NCBI RefSeq assembly: GCF_015686695.1
Contig: NZ_JADPMR010000004.1
Span: 62,001-126,000, forward strand
Source of the DNA: Vibrio nitrifigilis
GTDB lineage: Bacteria; Pseudomonadota; Gammaproteobacteria; Enterobacterales; Vibrionaceae
Direction of reading: 5' to 3'
Length of the DNA: 64,000 nucleotides
Below, piece after piece: positions 43,040-53,032 of this stretch. Within the stretch, counting starts at the first letter, position 1; each line of letters starts with the position of its first letter. The notes beneath the pieces were generated by a model. It was not told the origin of the DNA. It ran no database searches and saw only the letters and a list, made by a program, of their open reading frames with translations. A program made the translations under genes and the position numbers.

Positions 43040-45355
43040 TTATTTCAGCTTCGTCATCGGAGGATCGTTGGCCCAAATAACACGGTTACGACCTTGCTGC
43101 TTCGCTGAGTAGAGTGCATGATCTGCCGCATCAATGTGTTGCTCCATGGTTAGGTTTTGGGCAGGAGTAATAAAATGGGCACCCATACTCATCGTAATAT
43201 GGATGCTGTGTTGACCATAGTTGATAACCTTATCCGCAATCGTCAACCGTATGTGATTGAGTAATTCTGTGACAACAGCTTGATCATCATTTTTAATCAA
43301 GAATGCAAATTCTTCTCCACCGAGGCGAGCAATAATGTCATCGGTACGTAACTCATTTGAGAGTTGGTAGGCAATACTTTTTAATACTTCATCACCCGCG
43401 ATATGACCATATTGATCATTGACTTGCTTGAAGTGGTCTATGTCTAAAATAACGATGACATAAACCTCTCCGGTCGACGTTAATTTGTCAAAATAATCGC
43501 GAAACGCTCGGCGATTTAAGAGTCCGGTTAGTGGGTCGGTCATTGCCATGTTTTTTAATTGCTGTTCCGCTTTAAAGCGAGCGTCTTCAAGATCTACCGA
43601 GTAGTAAAGCGCGGCGAGCGCGTCAGTAAGAGGTTGAAGTAATTGTGAATCCTTAGTGGTGTAGTCATCAATTTTATTAGCTAAACCTATCATGCCAACC
43701 ACTTGCGAACCGAGTTTAATAGGGAGCCCCATAAATCGAAAAATTTTAGGATGACCTTTGGGTGTCCCTTTTGATGATGGGTGTGTTGAGGGTTGGTTAC
43801 TGATGACCATCCTTTCTTTCGTAATCACACTGCCAAAGAGATTATCAAAACTGGTAAAATAAAGCGCTCTATTGTGATACATATCCACCAAGGTTCTCGT
43901 CGCTTCATTCCATGAGAGCTCAGTAATTGCGTGAATATAAAGAGCATCTCGGTTGTCTTTTTTCTTCATTTGCGCAATGAAAGCAAATTTACTGTCTGCA
44001 ATTTCTGTCAGCTCAGGCAGTACTTGCCTGCATGCTTCTGACAAATCATGGTGCTGTAGATAGATACTCATTGCCTTATTAATGAAACTAAGTAATTGCC
44101 GTTGTTTATCCTGCAATAGCTCGGTTTCTTTTTTTTCTGTGATGTCGCGATGGATTCCTGCCACCCTTAATACGTGACCTTCTTCATCACGCTCAATGGT
44201 TTTTCCGTAGGTTTCAAACCATATCCAATGGCCATCACTGTGTTTGACACGGTAGATGATCATTAGGCTCTCGGAATCACCTTCGAGATGTTGGGTGTAG
44301 GCTGATTCTACTGCACTACGATCGGCGGGATGAATTAGGCCGCGCCAGTAGTGCCTGCTACTATCAAACAGTTCCATATCTACGCCAATCATACGGCAGC
44401 TATATTGGTTGACTTTGTTAATATCATGCACAACATCATAATCCCATGTACCTAAGTCTGAGGCTTCAAGCAGAATGCGCATTTGTTGATTCGTCTGTTT
44501 GAGTTTTTGTTCGACAGACCGATTCATTGTGTTATCAATAAGTAGCGCGTGTACTGAGTCGAGTTCTCCTGTTTGATCAAAGAAGGCTTGGGAAATCATC
44601 TTGATCCAAAATCGTTCGCCGTGTCGATTTTTTATTTGAAATTGAGCATCGGCATTTTGCACACCAGCGCGGTGATTGCTCATCAAAAATGTAAATTCAT
44701 TCAGGCTATTGGGATCGATATAATCTTCAAAAATTTCTTGTCTCTGGACTAAAGGTTCGAGGGATAGACCAAATAATTGAGTGAGGTTAGTAGAAGCAAA
44801 TGTGAGGTTTAATCCCTCGAAATTTTTCCACGTCATAAGGACGGCTGGAGATTGCTCAATAAGTTGGTGCTCATGGGCCGATTGGGTTTGTTGACGAACG
44901 AGATCAAGGTAGGTTGAAATATGAGAGCTGAGCTTAGTCAGAGATTGAATCTGCTCAGAACTTAAGGTTCTTGGTTTGGTATCAACCACGCAGACTGCGC
45001 CGATGGCGACGTTTTGTAGCCTCAAGGGAATGCCAGCATAAAACCGGATGAAGGGGGATCCTATGACCATTGGATTGCTAGAAAACAGTCGATCTTTTTC
45101 AGCATTTTCGACTAACACAATATCGTCGTTTTCGACCACTTGATTACAAAATGCTTCTACTCTGTCGGTACTCTCGAAATGGATGCCATAGCGCGCTTTA
45201 AAAACTTGAGTGTATTCTCCAATGATGGATACGTAAGCAATTGGCATGTCAAGGAAATGGGCAGTAGATTCGATGAGATTGTTCATGCTTGGATCATCGC
45301 CACTACTCTGTAAACTGTAATCGTTAATGATGGTTAGACGTTGTGTTTCATCCAT
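43040..45355 (-). CDS. GAF-PAS-PAS-GAF-GGDEF diguanylate cyclase
   Basis: Makes c-di-GMP. ATG at 45355 follows AAGGAAGGGAG; the in-frame ATG 21 bases earlier overlaps that site. The protein has 771 residues and no membrane span. Domains in order: GAF (about 20-155), two PAS modules (about 165-285 and 295-415, the second with the C-terminal RVAGIHRDITEKK), GAF (about 440-590), GGDEF (about 605-765). The active site is RLGGEEF and an RTDD inhibitory site lies five residues before it, so both activity and product feedback are expected. Inputs are cytoplasmic and unknown. Confidence 0.92.
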   Translation of the reverse strand: MDETQRLTIINDYSLQSSGDDPSMNNLIESTAHFLDMPIAYVSIIGEYTQVFKARYGIHFESTDRVEAFCNQVVENDDIVLVENAEKDRLFSSNPMVIGSPFIRFYAGIPLRLQNVAIGAVCVVDTKPRTLSSEQIQSLTKLSSHISTYLDLVRQQTQSAHEHQLIEQSPAVLMTWKNFEGLNLTFASTNLTQLFGLSLEPLVQRQEIFEDYIDPNSLNEFTFLMSNHRAGVQNADAQFQIKNRHGERFWIKMISQAFFDQTGELDSVHALLIDNTMNRSVEQKLKQTNQQMRILLEASDLGTWDYDVVHDINKVNQYSCRMIGVDMELFDSSRHYWRGLIHPADRSAVESAYTQHLEGDSESLMIIYRVKHSDGHWIWFETYGKTIERDEEGHVLRVAGIHRDITEKKETELLQDKQRQLLSFINKAMSIYLQHHDLSEACRQVLPELTEIADSKFAFIAQMKKKDNRDALYIHAITELSWNEATRTLVDMYHNRALYFTSFDNLFGSVITKERMVISNQPSTHPSSKGTPKGHPKIFRFMGLPIKLGSQVVGMIGLANKIDDYTTKDSQLLQPLTDALAALYYSVDLEDARFKAEQQLKNMAMTDPLTGLLNRRAFRDYFDKLTSTGEVYVIVILDIDHFKQVNDQYGHIAGDEVLKSIAYQLSNELRTDDIIARLGGEEFAFLIKNDDQAVVTELLNHIRLTIADKVINYGQHSIHITMSMGAHFITPAQNLTMEQHIDAADHALYSAKQQGRNRVIWANDPPMTKLK

Positions 45356-45560
45356 AGTGCTCCCTTCCTTCGCCATCGTTAGCGAATGTTAGAATCTCAT
45401 TGTTGTTATTATTCCAGTTGATAATTCAATGAGGTGGTATCAATCAGCAATCTATAGAGTATAGTCAACGGAATGTTATTCAGGTTGTTTCAAAAAGAAG
45501 GATGAGGAAAATAGTTATTTTATACGGAAGGCTGGTACTGGTGGGATTGACTATCATAAA

Positions 45561-45578
45561 GCACTGCCGTAACAGTGC
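45561..45578 (-). terminator. Weak hairpin after the patD-like gene
   Basis: A 6-bp stem (GCACTG / CAGTGC) with a 6-nt loop, followed on the minus strand by TTTATG. Confidence 0.4.
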
Positions 45579-45606
45579 ATTAAGATGACAGAATGGGGGA
45601 GTAAAT

Positions 45607-47040
45607 TTATAGAGCAATCATCACATGTTTGGTGACTAGGTAGTCATCAATGGCTTCTGCAGAAAGATCTTTACCAAACCCTGATTGCTTAAATCCACCA
45701 TGGGGGGTTTCCGAAGAAAGGGGTAAATGGTCGTTAACCCATACGGTACCAAAGACTAAGTCACGCGAAAAACGCATCGCACGTTGAATATCTTTCGTAA
45801 ATACAGAAGAGGCTAACCCATATTTAACGTCATTGGCCATCGTTAAGGCTTCGTCGTCCGTTTTGAAGCTTTGAATCGTCACCACTGGGCCAAAAATCTC
45901 TTCTTGAACGACTTCTGAATCTTGTTTGACGTTGTCTAATAAAGTCGGTGCATAGTAATAGCCACTGCGTTCAGGAATATATCCACCAATAAGTACGTTG
46001 GCACCAGCTTGTTGTGCACGTTCGACAAAGCCTGACACTGCTTGTTGTTGTGGTTGAGAAATCATCGAACCAATCATGGTATCGGTATCAAAAGGATTGC
46101 CAATGGTAAAATCTTTGGTCGCTTGAATGAGCGCATCAACGGTTTGATCGTAAATCGACTCATGGACCAATATTCGTGTTGCGGCGGTACAGTCTTGCCC
46201 GGAATTAAGAAATCCACCAATGGCTGCTTTTTCTGCGGCTTGTTTAATATCAGCATCATCGAAAATAATCAGTGGTGCTTTCCCGCCGAGTTCTAAATGG
46301 ACGCGTTTCAATGTATCGGCAGCTGATTTCATAATTGCTTTGCCTGTGCGACTTGAGCCAGTTAGGCTCACCATCTGTACATCGGGGTGAGATGTCAGTG
46401 CAGCACCGGTATCATTATCACCGCTTAGAATGTTCAGCACGCCATCAGGCAGTCCGGCTTCTTTCGCGATAGCACCTAACAGTAACGACGTACGTGGTGT
46501 GGTTGGTGCGGGTTTCAAAATCGAGCTGCATCCAGCCGCCAGTGCTGGGCCAATTTTCCAAATTGCCATTAAGAAAGGGTAGTTCCATGGCGCGATGCCC
46601 ACTGCAACACCACATGGTTCCTTGCGCAGAATCGAACTATAACCAGGGGTATAATCAGCGCTGCCTGACCCTTTGACATTGCGAGCCGCAGAAGCAAAAA
46701 ATCGCAGGTTATCGATTGCAAATGGAATATCGCTGCCCAGCGAAACCAGGTCATAGGGCTTACCAGTATCTTCTGATTCAATCCGGGCAAACTCTTCACA
46801 GCGGGCTTCTATTAAATCCGCCATTTTGGCTAAAACAGCGGCACGTTCTGCAGGTGTTTTTTTTGACCAACGTCCATCCTCAAATGCCGCTTTTGCAGTA
46901 GATACCGCCATATTCACTTCATCGTTTCCAGCATTGGGTACGGTATCAATGATTTCTCCTGTTGCTGGGTTTTCAACGTTAAGTACGGCACCGTTACGCG
47001 CATCACACGCTTCACCGTTAATCCATAGTTGGTATTTCAT
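45607..47040 (-). CDS. patD: Aldehyde dehydrogenase, gamma-aminobutyraldehyde type
   Basis: Oxidises the aldehyde made by the aminotransferase to an amino acid (for putrescine, 4-aminobutanal to GABA). ATG at 47040 (MKYQLWINGEACDARNG) follows AAGGAATGG; the upstream extension is spurious. The protein has 477 residues. PWNYPFLMAIWKIGPALAAG, LELGGKAPLIIF with the catalytic glutamate and the nucleophile in NSGQDCTAATR are present. HGGFKQSGFGKDLS ends the family pattern. It is the last gene of the patA/transporter operon. The exact aldehyde is inferred from that context. Confidence 0.85.
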   Translation of the reverse strand: MKYQLWINGEACDARNGAVLNVENPATGEIIDTVPNAGNDEVNMAVSTAKAAFEDGRWSKKTPAERAAVLAKMADLIEARCEEFARIESEDTGKPYDLVSLGSDIPFAIDNLRFFASAARNVKGSGSADYTPGYSSILRKEPCGVAVGIAPWNYPFLMAIWKIGPALAAGCSSILKPAPTTPRTSLLLGAIAKEAGLPDGVLNILSGDNDTGAALTSHPDVQMVSLTGSSRTGKAIMKSAADTLKRVHLELGGKAPLIIFDDADIKQAAEKAAIGGFLNSGQDCTAATRILVHESIYDQTVDALIQATKDFTIGNPFDTDTMIGSMISQPQQQAVSGFVERAQQAGANVLIGGYIPERSGYYYAPTLLDNVKQDSEVVQEEIFGPVVTIQSFKTDDEALTMANDVKYGLASSVFTKDIQRAMRFSRDLVFGTVWVNDHLPLSSETPHGGFKQSGFGKDLSAEAIDDYLVTKHVMIAL

Positions 47041-47147
47041 GTTCCATTCCTTGCATCGGGTGCAGAGCATCGACGCTCTGCTTATAAATTGTAGGTAAGC
47101 TGTCGATAATGGATGCCCCTCAAACCAAGCGTTGAGAGGCAAATAAG

Positions 47148-48692
47148 TTAAGCGTAGGCATAGCCCAACATTAAAAAGGCGATAATTGCGCAGATAGCAC
47201 CTAGCAACGCATACGGGAATTGAGAAAAAGCGTGTGACATAGGTGAACAGCCAGAGCCTTGTGCGGCCAAAATGGATGAGTCGCTAAAGAAACAGGCGTG
47301 GCTACCGAAAGAGGATGCCGACAAAATAGCGCCTACGACCAATGGCATGTGTACGTCTAGGTGCTGAGCGACTGGAATAACGATAGGAATCGCGATAACA
47401 AATACGCCCCAGCTCGATGCAGTGCCAAACACAATTAATGCTAATACGACGAATACAATGGCTGGATAAGTCGCTTGGCTTAGGTAAGGTGTTACCGAAT
47501 CAATGATGTATTGGGTCATACCCAAGGAATCGTTGATGTCTTTTAAGATAAATCCACCAATAACGGTTGATAGGGGATACAGCATGCTGTGAAAGCCCTC
47601 AAATAGTGCATCTATTTGTTCGTTGATGGAGAGTAGGCCTTGAAAATAGAAGAGCAATGTAGTGACAGTAAAGGTAATAATAACGCCTTTTAACAGGTCG
47701 ATATCATAATAGACGGTCGACAGGATTAACAATGCAACTGGGAAAAAGAAATTGAACAACTGAGCTTTCATGCTGAGTTGTCTTTTGGCTTTGGATTTGT
47801 TGATTAACTCTTCCCCTTCATAATCAGGAGGAACTGGGCGGCCACTCTTGGCACGTAATTCCGCTTTTTTCATGGGGCCAACATCACCGATAATGCCGGC
47901 AGCAACAAGAAACGCAATCAGCAATGCAATCCACGCATACATCATGAAGGGAATGGAAGAAACATACAGGCTCATGCCTTGGCTTTTGCCCGCTACGCCA
48001 TTATTTTCTAATAGACCAGAGAAGAAGACTGCCCAAGTTGAAATTGGAACAATGACACACATTGGTGCCGCTGCTGAATCGATAAGATAAGCAATTTTTT
48101 CACGCGACACTTGGTAGTAATCCGTTAGCTTTTTCACGGAAGAAGACACTGCGAGGCAGCTTAAGTAGTCGTCAATAAAAACGATGGCGCCTAGGATGAC
48201 CGTCGCCATAGTGGATTGCCGACGTGATTTTATTTTAGTTTTCAACCATTCAGTAAATCCATCAAGGCAACTGCTGATTTCTAAAATACGGATGAAACCG
48301 CCCATCAAACCACACACCAATACCACCCAAACGATGGTTTCATCACCAACGACCTTGGAAATGGTATCGGTAAATGGGGTGATAAAGTTATTTGGGCTCA
48401 TCATGATTAAACCCGCAGCAGACCCTGCCATCATCGACTCAAAAGGTCGGCGTGTCACAATCGCCATAACGAGTACAGCAAGGGTGGGGAGAATGGATTT
48501 CCATCCCCAAGCTTCGTCACCTGTGTGTGTCATCGAAAGTAAAAAGAAGGCGGCAAATATCGCTATTGTGACGATAATGCTGGTAATTTTCTTATTGTTC
48601 CAAAGCTTGGCTGTTTGGGTTGTCTGAATAGATAAGTCTTCTATGGTCTTATCTATATAGACTGGTTTCATTGAACTGTTGATTTCTGACAT
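47148..48692 (-). CDS. NhaC-family membrane transporter
   Basis: The protein has 514 residues and about eleven membrane helices. Signature stretches include FIDDYLSCLAVSSSVKKLTD, SAAAPMCVIVPISTWAVFF and SSFGSHACFFSDSSILAAQG, as in the NhaC group, some members of which exchange amines or organic acids rather than plain sodium/proton. AAGGAAAT precedes the ATG. Between patA and patD it probably imports the amine substrate or exports the product; this is inference. Confidence 0.88.
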   Translation of the reverse strand: MSEINSSMKPVYIDKTIEDLSIQTTQTAKLWNNKKITSIIVTIAIFAAFFLLSMTHTGDEAWGWKSILPTLAVLVMAIVTRRPFESMMAGSAAGLIMMSPNNFITPFTDTISKVVGDETIVWVVLVCGLMGGFIRILEISSCLDGFTEWLKTKIKSRRQSTMATVILGAIVFIDDYLSCLAVSSSVKKLTDYYQVSREKIAYLIDSAAAPMCVIVPISTWAVFFSGLLENNGVAGKSQGMSLYVSSIPFMMYAWIALLIAFLVAAGIIGDVGPMKKAELRAKSGRPVPPDYEGEELINKSKAKRQLSMKAQLFNFFFPVALLILSTVYYDIDLLKGVIITFTVTTLLFYFQGLLSINEQIDALFEGFHSMLYPLSTVIGGFILKDINDSLGMTQYIIDSVTPYLSQATYPAIVFVVLALIVFGTASSWGVFVIAIPIVIPVAQHLDVHMPLVVGAILSASSFGSHACFFSDSSILAAQGSGCSPMSHAFSQFPYALLGAICAIIAFLMLGYAYA

Positions 48693-48814
48693 AAATAAAT
48701 TTCCTTATAAATTTAAATAAATCCTTATATTTAAAAATCTTATGCGGCTCATACTGTCAACAAGCATTAGGTATGAGATAAATACAGCGATGGCATGTCC
48801 TTTTGGTTCAGGTA

Positions 48815-48884
48815 ATACTCAAGTAAGCGTTGGTGCTGTACTTGAGTATCACACTAATCATTGGATAGTATCGGTGTACTATCC
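48815..48884. repeat. Two tandem hairpins between patA and the transporter gene
   Basis: An 11-bp perfect inverted repeat (ATACTCAAGTA at 48815-48825 with TACTTGAGTAT at 48839-48849) and an 8-bp one (GGATAGTA / TACTATCC at 48863-48884) fill the gap. Neither has a T tract. They may stabilise patA mRNA, cause partial termination or be processing sites. Confidence 0.65.
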
Positions 48885-48896
48885 GATGGTTATTTC

Positions 48897-50252
48897 TCAA
48901 ATGTTTTTAATCACGTCTTTCAATTCGACTAAGAATTTGTCGATTAATTCATAGGGGATATTCAGCGCAGGCTCAATTCGTACTACACGAGAGTTGTTTA
49001 AGGTTCCAGAAATTAAGATGCCGCGTTTAAACAAGCCTGATACGACTTCAAATCCGGTTTCATCATCGGCAAATACCATTCCAAGCAATAACCCTTTGCC
49101 AGTAACATCGGAGAGCACATCAGGGTATTGTTTTTGAATCTCGGCCAATTTACTTTGGATGTAAGCGCCTTTTTCTTTGGCTTGACCTGCTAAGTCTTCT
49201 TCTAAAAGAACCGATATTTGAGCAAGTGCTGCAGCGCAAGCGATCGGGTTACCACCTGTAGTGGTCGTGTGCATAAATGGGTTAGGTTCTAGCACTTTCC
49301 AAATTTTAGCGCTGGCAAAGAACCCCGACATCGCGATAACACCACCGCCTAATGCTTTACCAAAACACATGATGTCAGGTGCGACATTCCAATGATCAAC
49401 CCCAAAGAGAGTACCAGTGCGGCCAAAGCCAGTTTGCACTTCATCAGCGATCAGAAGTACACCGTATTTGTCACAGATTTTGCGTAGTTTTGGCCAGTAG
49501 TCGTCTGGTGGAACAATTGCACCCGCTTCACCTTGAATGGGTTCGGCAATCACTGCTGCAATACCGTCGCCGACTTCAATGGCTGATTTAATTTGTTCTT
49601 CAACTGCCTCTGCATCACCAAAAGGGACATGGCGTACACCATCCAGCAAACGTCCTACGGGTTCGCGATACACGGCTTTCCCCATGAGTGATAATGCACC
49701 GAGTGATTTGCCGTGAAACGCACGAATGGTGGAAATAAAACCATTTTTTCCCGTGTACATTTTGGCTAACTTCATCGCGCCATCTACGGCTTCGGTGCCG
49801 GAGTTGGCAAAAAATCCGTATTGAATGTCGCCAGGGGTTAATTTGGCAATCACTTTTGCTAAGTGAGCGCGTAGTGGATCGAGCATTTCTTGGCTGTATT
49901 GAGGGCTGCGCTCTAGTTGCGCTTGTGCTGCTGCAACAATTTTAGGATGGCGAATACCAGGAGAATACAACCCAAAGCCACCGAGCATATCGATAAACTC
50001 TCGACCTAATACATCTTTTAGAATAGAACCTTGTCCAGACCAGTCAGTCAGTGCAATGCCTTCTGTTTCGGTCACTGACTTGCGGTATTCGAGAAATCCC
50101 TTGTTAATGTGATTTTTAAAGTTGTCGTAAGTACTTTGTGCAATCCAAGTCCGTTCTTCTTGATTAATCTCATCGTCACTTTTTGATACGAGATTAACCA
50201 TTTTGCTCGCTTCAAAAAAAGCATCATCAATGTTACGTGTTGAATAATCCAT
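48897..50252 (-). CDS. patA: Putrescine aminotransferase
   Basis: Class III PLP enzyme that moves the amino group of putrescine (or a similar diamine) to a keto acid. The protein has 451 residues. ADEVQTGFGRTG and the PLP lysine in CFGKALGGGV are present, as are the SGTEAVDGAMKLA phosphate-binding turn and HTTTTGGNP. The length and the N-terminal helical extension fit PatA. It is first in the operon with the NhaC-family transporter and patD-like gene, and is divergent from a LysR regulator. Confidence 0.9.
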   Translation of the reverse strand: MDYSTRNIDDAFFEASKMVNLVSKSDDEINQEERTWIAQSTYDNFKNHINKGFLEYRKSVTETEGIALTDWSGQGSILKDVLGREFIDMLGGFGLYSPGIRHPKIVAAAQAQLERSPQYSQEMLDPLRAHLAKVIAKLTPGDIQYGFFANSGTEAVDGAMKLAKMYTGKNGFISTIRAFHGKSLGALSLMGKAVYREPVGRLLDGVRHVPFGDAEAVEEQIKSAIEVGDGIAAVIAEPIQGEAGAIVPPDDYWPKLRKICDKYGVLLIADEVQTGFGRTGTLFGVDHWNVAPDIMCFGKALGGGVIAMSGFFASAKIWKVLEPNPFMHTTTTGGNPIACAAALAQISVLLEEDLAGQAKEKGAYIQSKLAEIQKQYPDVLSDVTGKGLLLGMVFADDETGFEVVSGLFKRGILISGTLNNSRVVRIEPALNIPYELIDKFLVELKDVIKNI

Positions 50253-50334
50253 TTCCTTTCCCTATTTCAATGTACTTCATGAAAGTCGTTGTTTTCTTTA
50301 CGCTATCCATTTAGAACTATCTTTTGAAATGGGT

Positions 50335-50362
50335 TATCATCATGATTCTATGCATCATATTC
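50335..50362. promoter_or_regulatory. Candidate LysR operator between patA and its regulator
   Basis: ATGAT-N7-ATCAT at 50342-50358 has the T-N11-A form and dyad symmetry used by LysR-type regulators, and it lies in the divergent region. Confidence 0.45.
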
Positions 50363-50381
50363 ATAATGGTAAGGACACTCA

Positions 50382-51272
50382 TTGAATCTCGATCTCAACC
50401 AATTACGTATTCTCATTGCGCTGGATGATGAAAGAAATATCACTCGAGCCGCTGAGAGGCTGTACGTTAGCCAATCTGCCGCGAGTCATAATTTGGCCAA
50501 ACTTAGAGAGCGTTTCAACGATCCTTTATTCGTTAGAACGAGCCGCGGTATGGAGCCAACTCCGTTCACAAAATCGATGCTGCCAGTATTGAGAGATGGA
50601 ATGAACAATATTATTCGCGCGTCAGATATGCAGTCGTCATTTAATCCCCAGACAGATGCACATACGTTTTATATCGGCGCGTGTGATTATTTTGAATTCG
50701 TTGGCATGCCTTTGCTTGCTGAGGCCTTTGTTGAACGAGCGCCAAATATCCGCTTATCGATAGATATGAGTTCCGATCGCGTCAAGATGAAACGTATCGA
50801 AAAAGGGCGATTAGACCTATATGTTGGGATTAACAAGCTTGAAATCGCGTCGAAAAACTTCAATTGCTGGGAATGGTTAAGTGAGCAGTATGTTGCGGTC
50901 GTCCCGTTATGGCGAAAGCTCCCAGAGAAATTATCGACCATTGAATTTGCCAAAGAAAACCAAGTACATCTCCCCATTACCGAGAACGCTTCTGATGTGA
51001 TTGATTCATGGCTGTATGAGCAAAACCTTTACCGAAATATTCAGATGGTAACGCAAAGTTACGCCATTGGAGGGATGATCAGCGCTAAAACAGGCTTACT
51101 GTTTCCGGTCCCGATTCGTGTCGCTGAATTATTAACTGAGATGATCCCATTGAAAATTGTCGAGTTACCCGATGGAATCCCGCCTGTAACATTGAGTATC
51201 ATTACGCATAAACTTTATGACCATCAAGAATCAATTCAATGGTTATTATCTGAAATTAATGCTCTTAAATAG
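50382..51272 (+). CDS. LysR-family transcriptional regulator
   Basis: The protein has 296 residues. The N-terminal helix-turn-helix has LNQLRILIALDDERNITRAA and AERLYVSQSAASHNLAKLR. A two-lobed effector domain follows. The start is TTG at 50382 with AAGGA upstream. It is divergent from patA across 129 bp and is the likely regulator of the amine operon, responding to the amine or its aldehyde. Confidence 0.92.
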   Translation: MNLDLNQLRILIALDDERNITRAAERLYVSQSAASHNLAKLRERFNDPLFVRTSRGMEPTPFTKSMLPVLRDGMNNIIRASDMQSSFNPQTDAHTFYIGACDYFEFVGMPLLAEAFVERAPNIRLSIDMSSDRVKMKRIEKGRLDLYVGINKLEIASKNFNCWEWLSEQYVAVVPLWRKLPEKLSTIEFAKENQVHLPITENASDVIDSWLYEQNLYRNIQMVTQSYAIGGMISAKTGLLFPVPIRVAELLTEMIPLKIVELPDGIPPVTLSIITHKLYDHQESIQWLLSEINALK

Positions 51273-51464
51273 CAAACAGTTAACGATATAATATTTATTA
51301 TTTTATCATTAATGGTTTTTATTTTCTTATTTTAGAGAATTGACTCTTATTTAAGACTGATTTATCAAAATAACCAGAAAATAACGGGAATGCTATGTAT
51401 TATAAATTATTATAGTGGACAATAATCACTTCTCATCGCTAGGGATGACAATAAGGATAGTTAT

Positions 51465-52940
51465 ATGATCTCAAAGATCTTTAAGAGGTATTTAATCTTT
51501 TGCGGCATAGTTGTAAATTTAGCGTTTCTGTATTCCGTTTATTCTTTTAGTCATACCCTAATTTCTGGTCAATCAGTCCCTGGTGTCTTTTTCAAAACAG
51601 CAAGCAAATTGGCAGGCCATTCATCTACGCGATCCCTTGCTGATGTACTGATGAAAGTGGGGAACACTCTAGATACCCCGGTTTATTACTGGAAACCTTT
51701 TGATCGCAAGCAGTGGCCCAGTGTGGGGCCTGATTATGACAATACACCTGTCACCGGTACTGAACCGAAGAAGAGAGTTTATGTTGCTGATTCTAAGTCA
51801 TTACTTAAGGCAATTCGTTATGCAAAACCAGGGACAACCATTGTGGTTGCGGATGGTGAATATGAGATTCAATCGAAGCGATTTCCCACCAGTAATGAAG
51901 TGCCTTCTAAATATAATCCCATTGTGTTTAAAGCCGAGCATCCGGGCAAAGTAAAGTTGTTGATGACGTCTCTAGAAGGATTTTATATTAATCGTCCTTA
52001 TTGGACGATTACAGGCTTTAAGTTTATTGGTCAGTGTAGTAATCAGAATTCTTGTGAACATGCTTTGCACGTGGTGGGTGAGGCGCAACATGTGCAAATT
52101 GTTAATAACGAATTTGTCGATTTTAATGCCGCGATTAAGGTGAATAAGAATGTTGGGGTTTATCCAGATGATGGCAAAGTTTTATATAACTACTTCTATT
52201 TTACCAAACCAAGAGACACTCGATATTCTGTTACGCCAATAAATATTGACCATGCGAATAATTGGTTAGTTTCTCATAATATTATTCGTAACTTTATCAA
52301 AACTGGCGGCAATAAAATTAGTTACGGTGTATTTATGAAAGGTGGGGCGAATAATGGGGTTATTGAAAATAATTTAGTGGTCTGTAACTCTACCCAACAC
52401 CGTTATGCTGGTTCTTCCATTGGTATCTCTGCCGGTGGTGGAGGCATGGAAGATCGTCGTGGTGGTGTTACCTACCAAACTAATCAACTGATTATTCGTA
52501 ATAATATCGTTTTTCACTGTAGTGATGTAGGTATCTACTTAAATGCAGGTAAAGATACGTTGGTTAACAATAATACGCTCTACAATACGACTGGGATTGA
52601 TGTCCGTTTCTCTGATAGTAGTGCTATGATATTCAACAATATTTTTAGTGGACATCTCCGTATTCGGGATGATGCGAAGGTGATTGCTAAATCCGGGAAT
52701 TTAATTTATCCACGCGGATTTTTTACTAATAAAGAGCAATTAAACAGCGTGTTTTTATCGCCTGAAACGGGTAATTTTTCGATTGTTGACGATAAGTTAG
52801 ATCTAACAAAAAAAGCGTTACCTTATCCAATGAGACCTAATGATAGCGTGGTCGATTTTTGTGGGGATACGGTTCATAGCAAAGAGAAATTCGTTGGTGC
52901 ATTTCAAAACCGAACGGGTTGTTTCTACCCATCAAATTAG
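51465..52940 (+). CDS. PL6-like beta-helix polysaccharide lyase, membrane-anchored or secreted
   Basis: The protein has 491 residues. The N-terminus (YLIFCGIVVNLAFLYSVYSF) is a membrane anchor or uncleaved signal. From about 105 on it is a parallel beta-helix: VADSKSLLKAIRYAKPGTTI, VADGEYEI, then rungs with NNEFVDF, YNYFYF and ENNLVVCNS. The early part matches family 6 lyases (alginate lyase/chondroitinase B). The usual K-x-R catalytic pair could lie in VKNK/GVFMKGG regions but I cannot assign it firmly. It is a single gene ended by a strong hairpin. Substrate is not known. Confidence 0.75.
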   Translation: MISKIFKRYLIFCGIVVNLAFLYSVYSFSHTLISGQSVPGVFFKTASKLAGHSSTRSLADVLMKVGNTLDTPVYYWKPFDRKQWPSVGPDYDNTPVTGTEPKKRVYVADSKSLLKAIRYAKPGTTIVVADGEYEIQSKRFPTSNEVPSKYNPIVFKAEHPGKVKLLMTSLEGFYINRPYWTITGFKFIGQCSNQNSCEHALHVVGEAQHVQIVNNEFVDFNAAIKVNKNVGVYPDDGKVLYNYFYFTKPRDTRYSVTPINIDHANNWLVSHNIIRNFIKTGGNKISYGVFMKGGANNGVIENNLVVCNSTQHRYAGSSIGISAGGGGMEDRRGGVTYQTNQLIIRNNIVFHCSDVGIYLNAGKDTLVNNNTLYNTTGIDVRFSDSSAMIFNNIFSGHLRIRDDAKVIAKSGNLIYPRGFFTNKEQLNSVFLSPETGNFSIVDDKLDLTKKALPYPMRPNDSVVDFCGDTVHSKEKFVGAFQNRTGCFYPSN

Positions 52941-52962
52941 CCGTTTAGAGTCGATTTAGATT

Positions 52963-52993
52963 AAGAGCCAATCTCGCTAAGAGATTGGCTCTT
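52963..52993. terminator. Hairpin between convergent genes
   Basis: A perfect 13-bp stem (AAGAGCCAATCTC / GAGATTGGCTCTT) with a 5-nt loop ends the PL6-like gene and perhaps the outer-membrane gene on the other side. Confidence 0.8.
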
Positions 52994-53032
52994 CTGGTTT
53001 AAACGGGTAAAGGAACTAACTGGTTATTTGTT

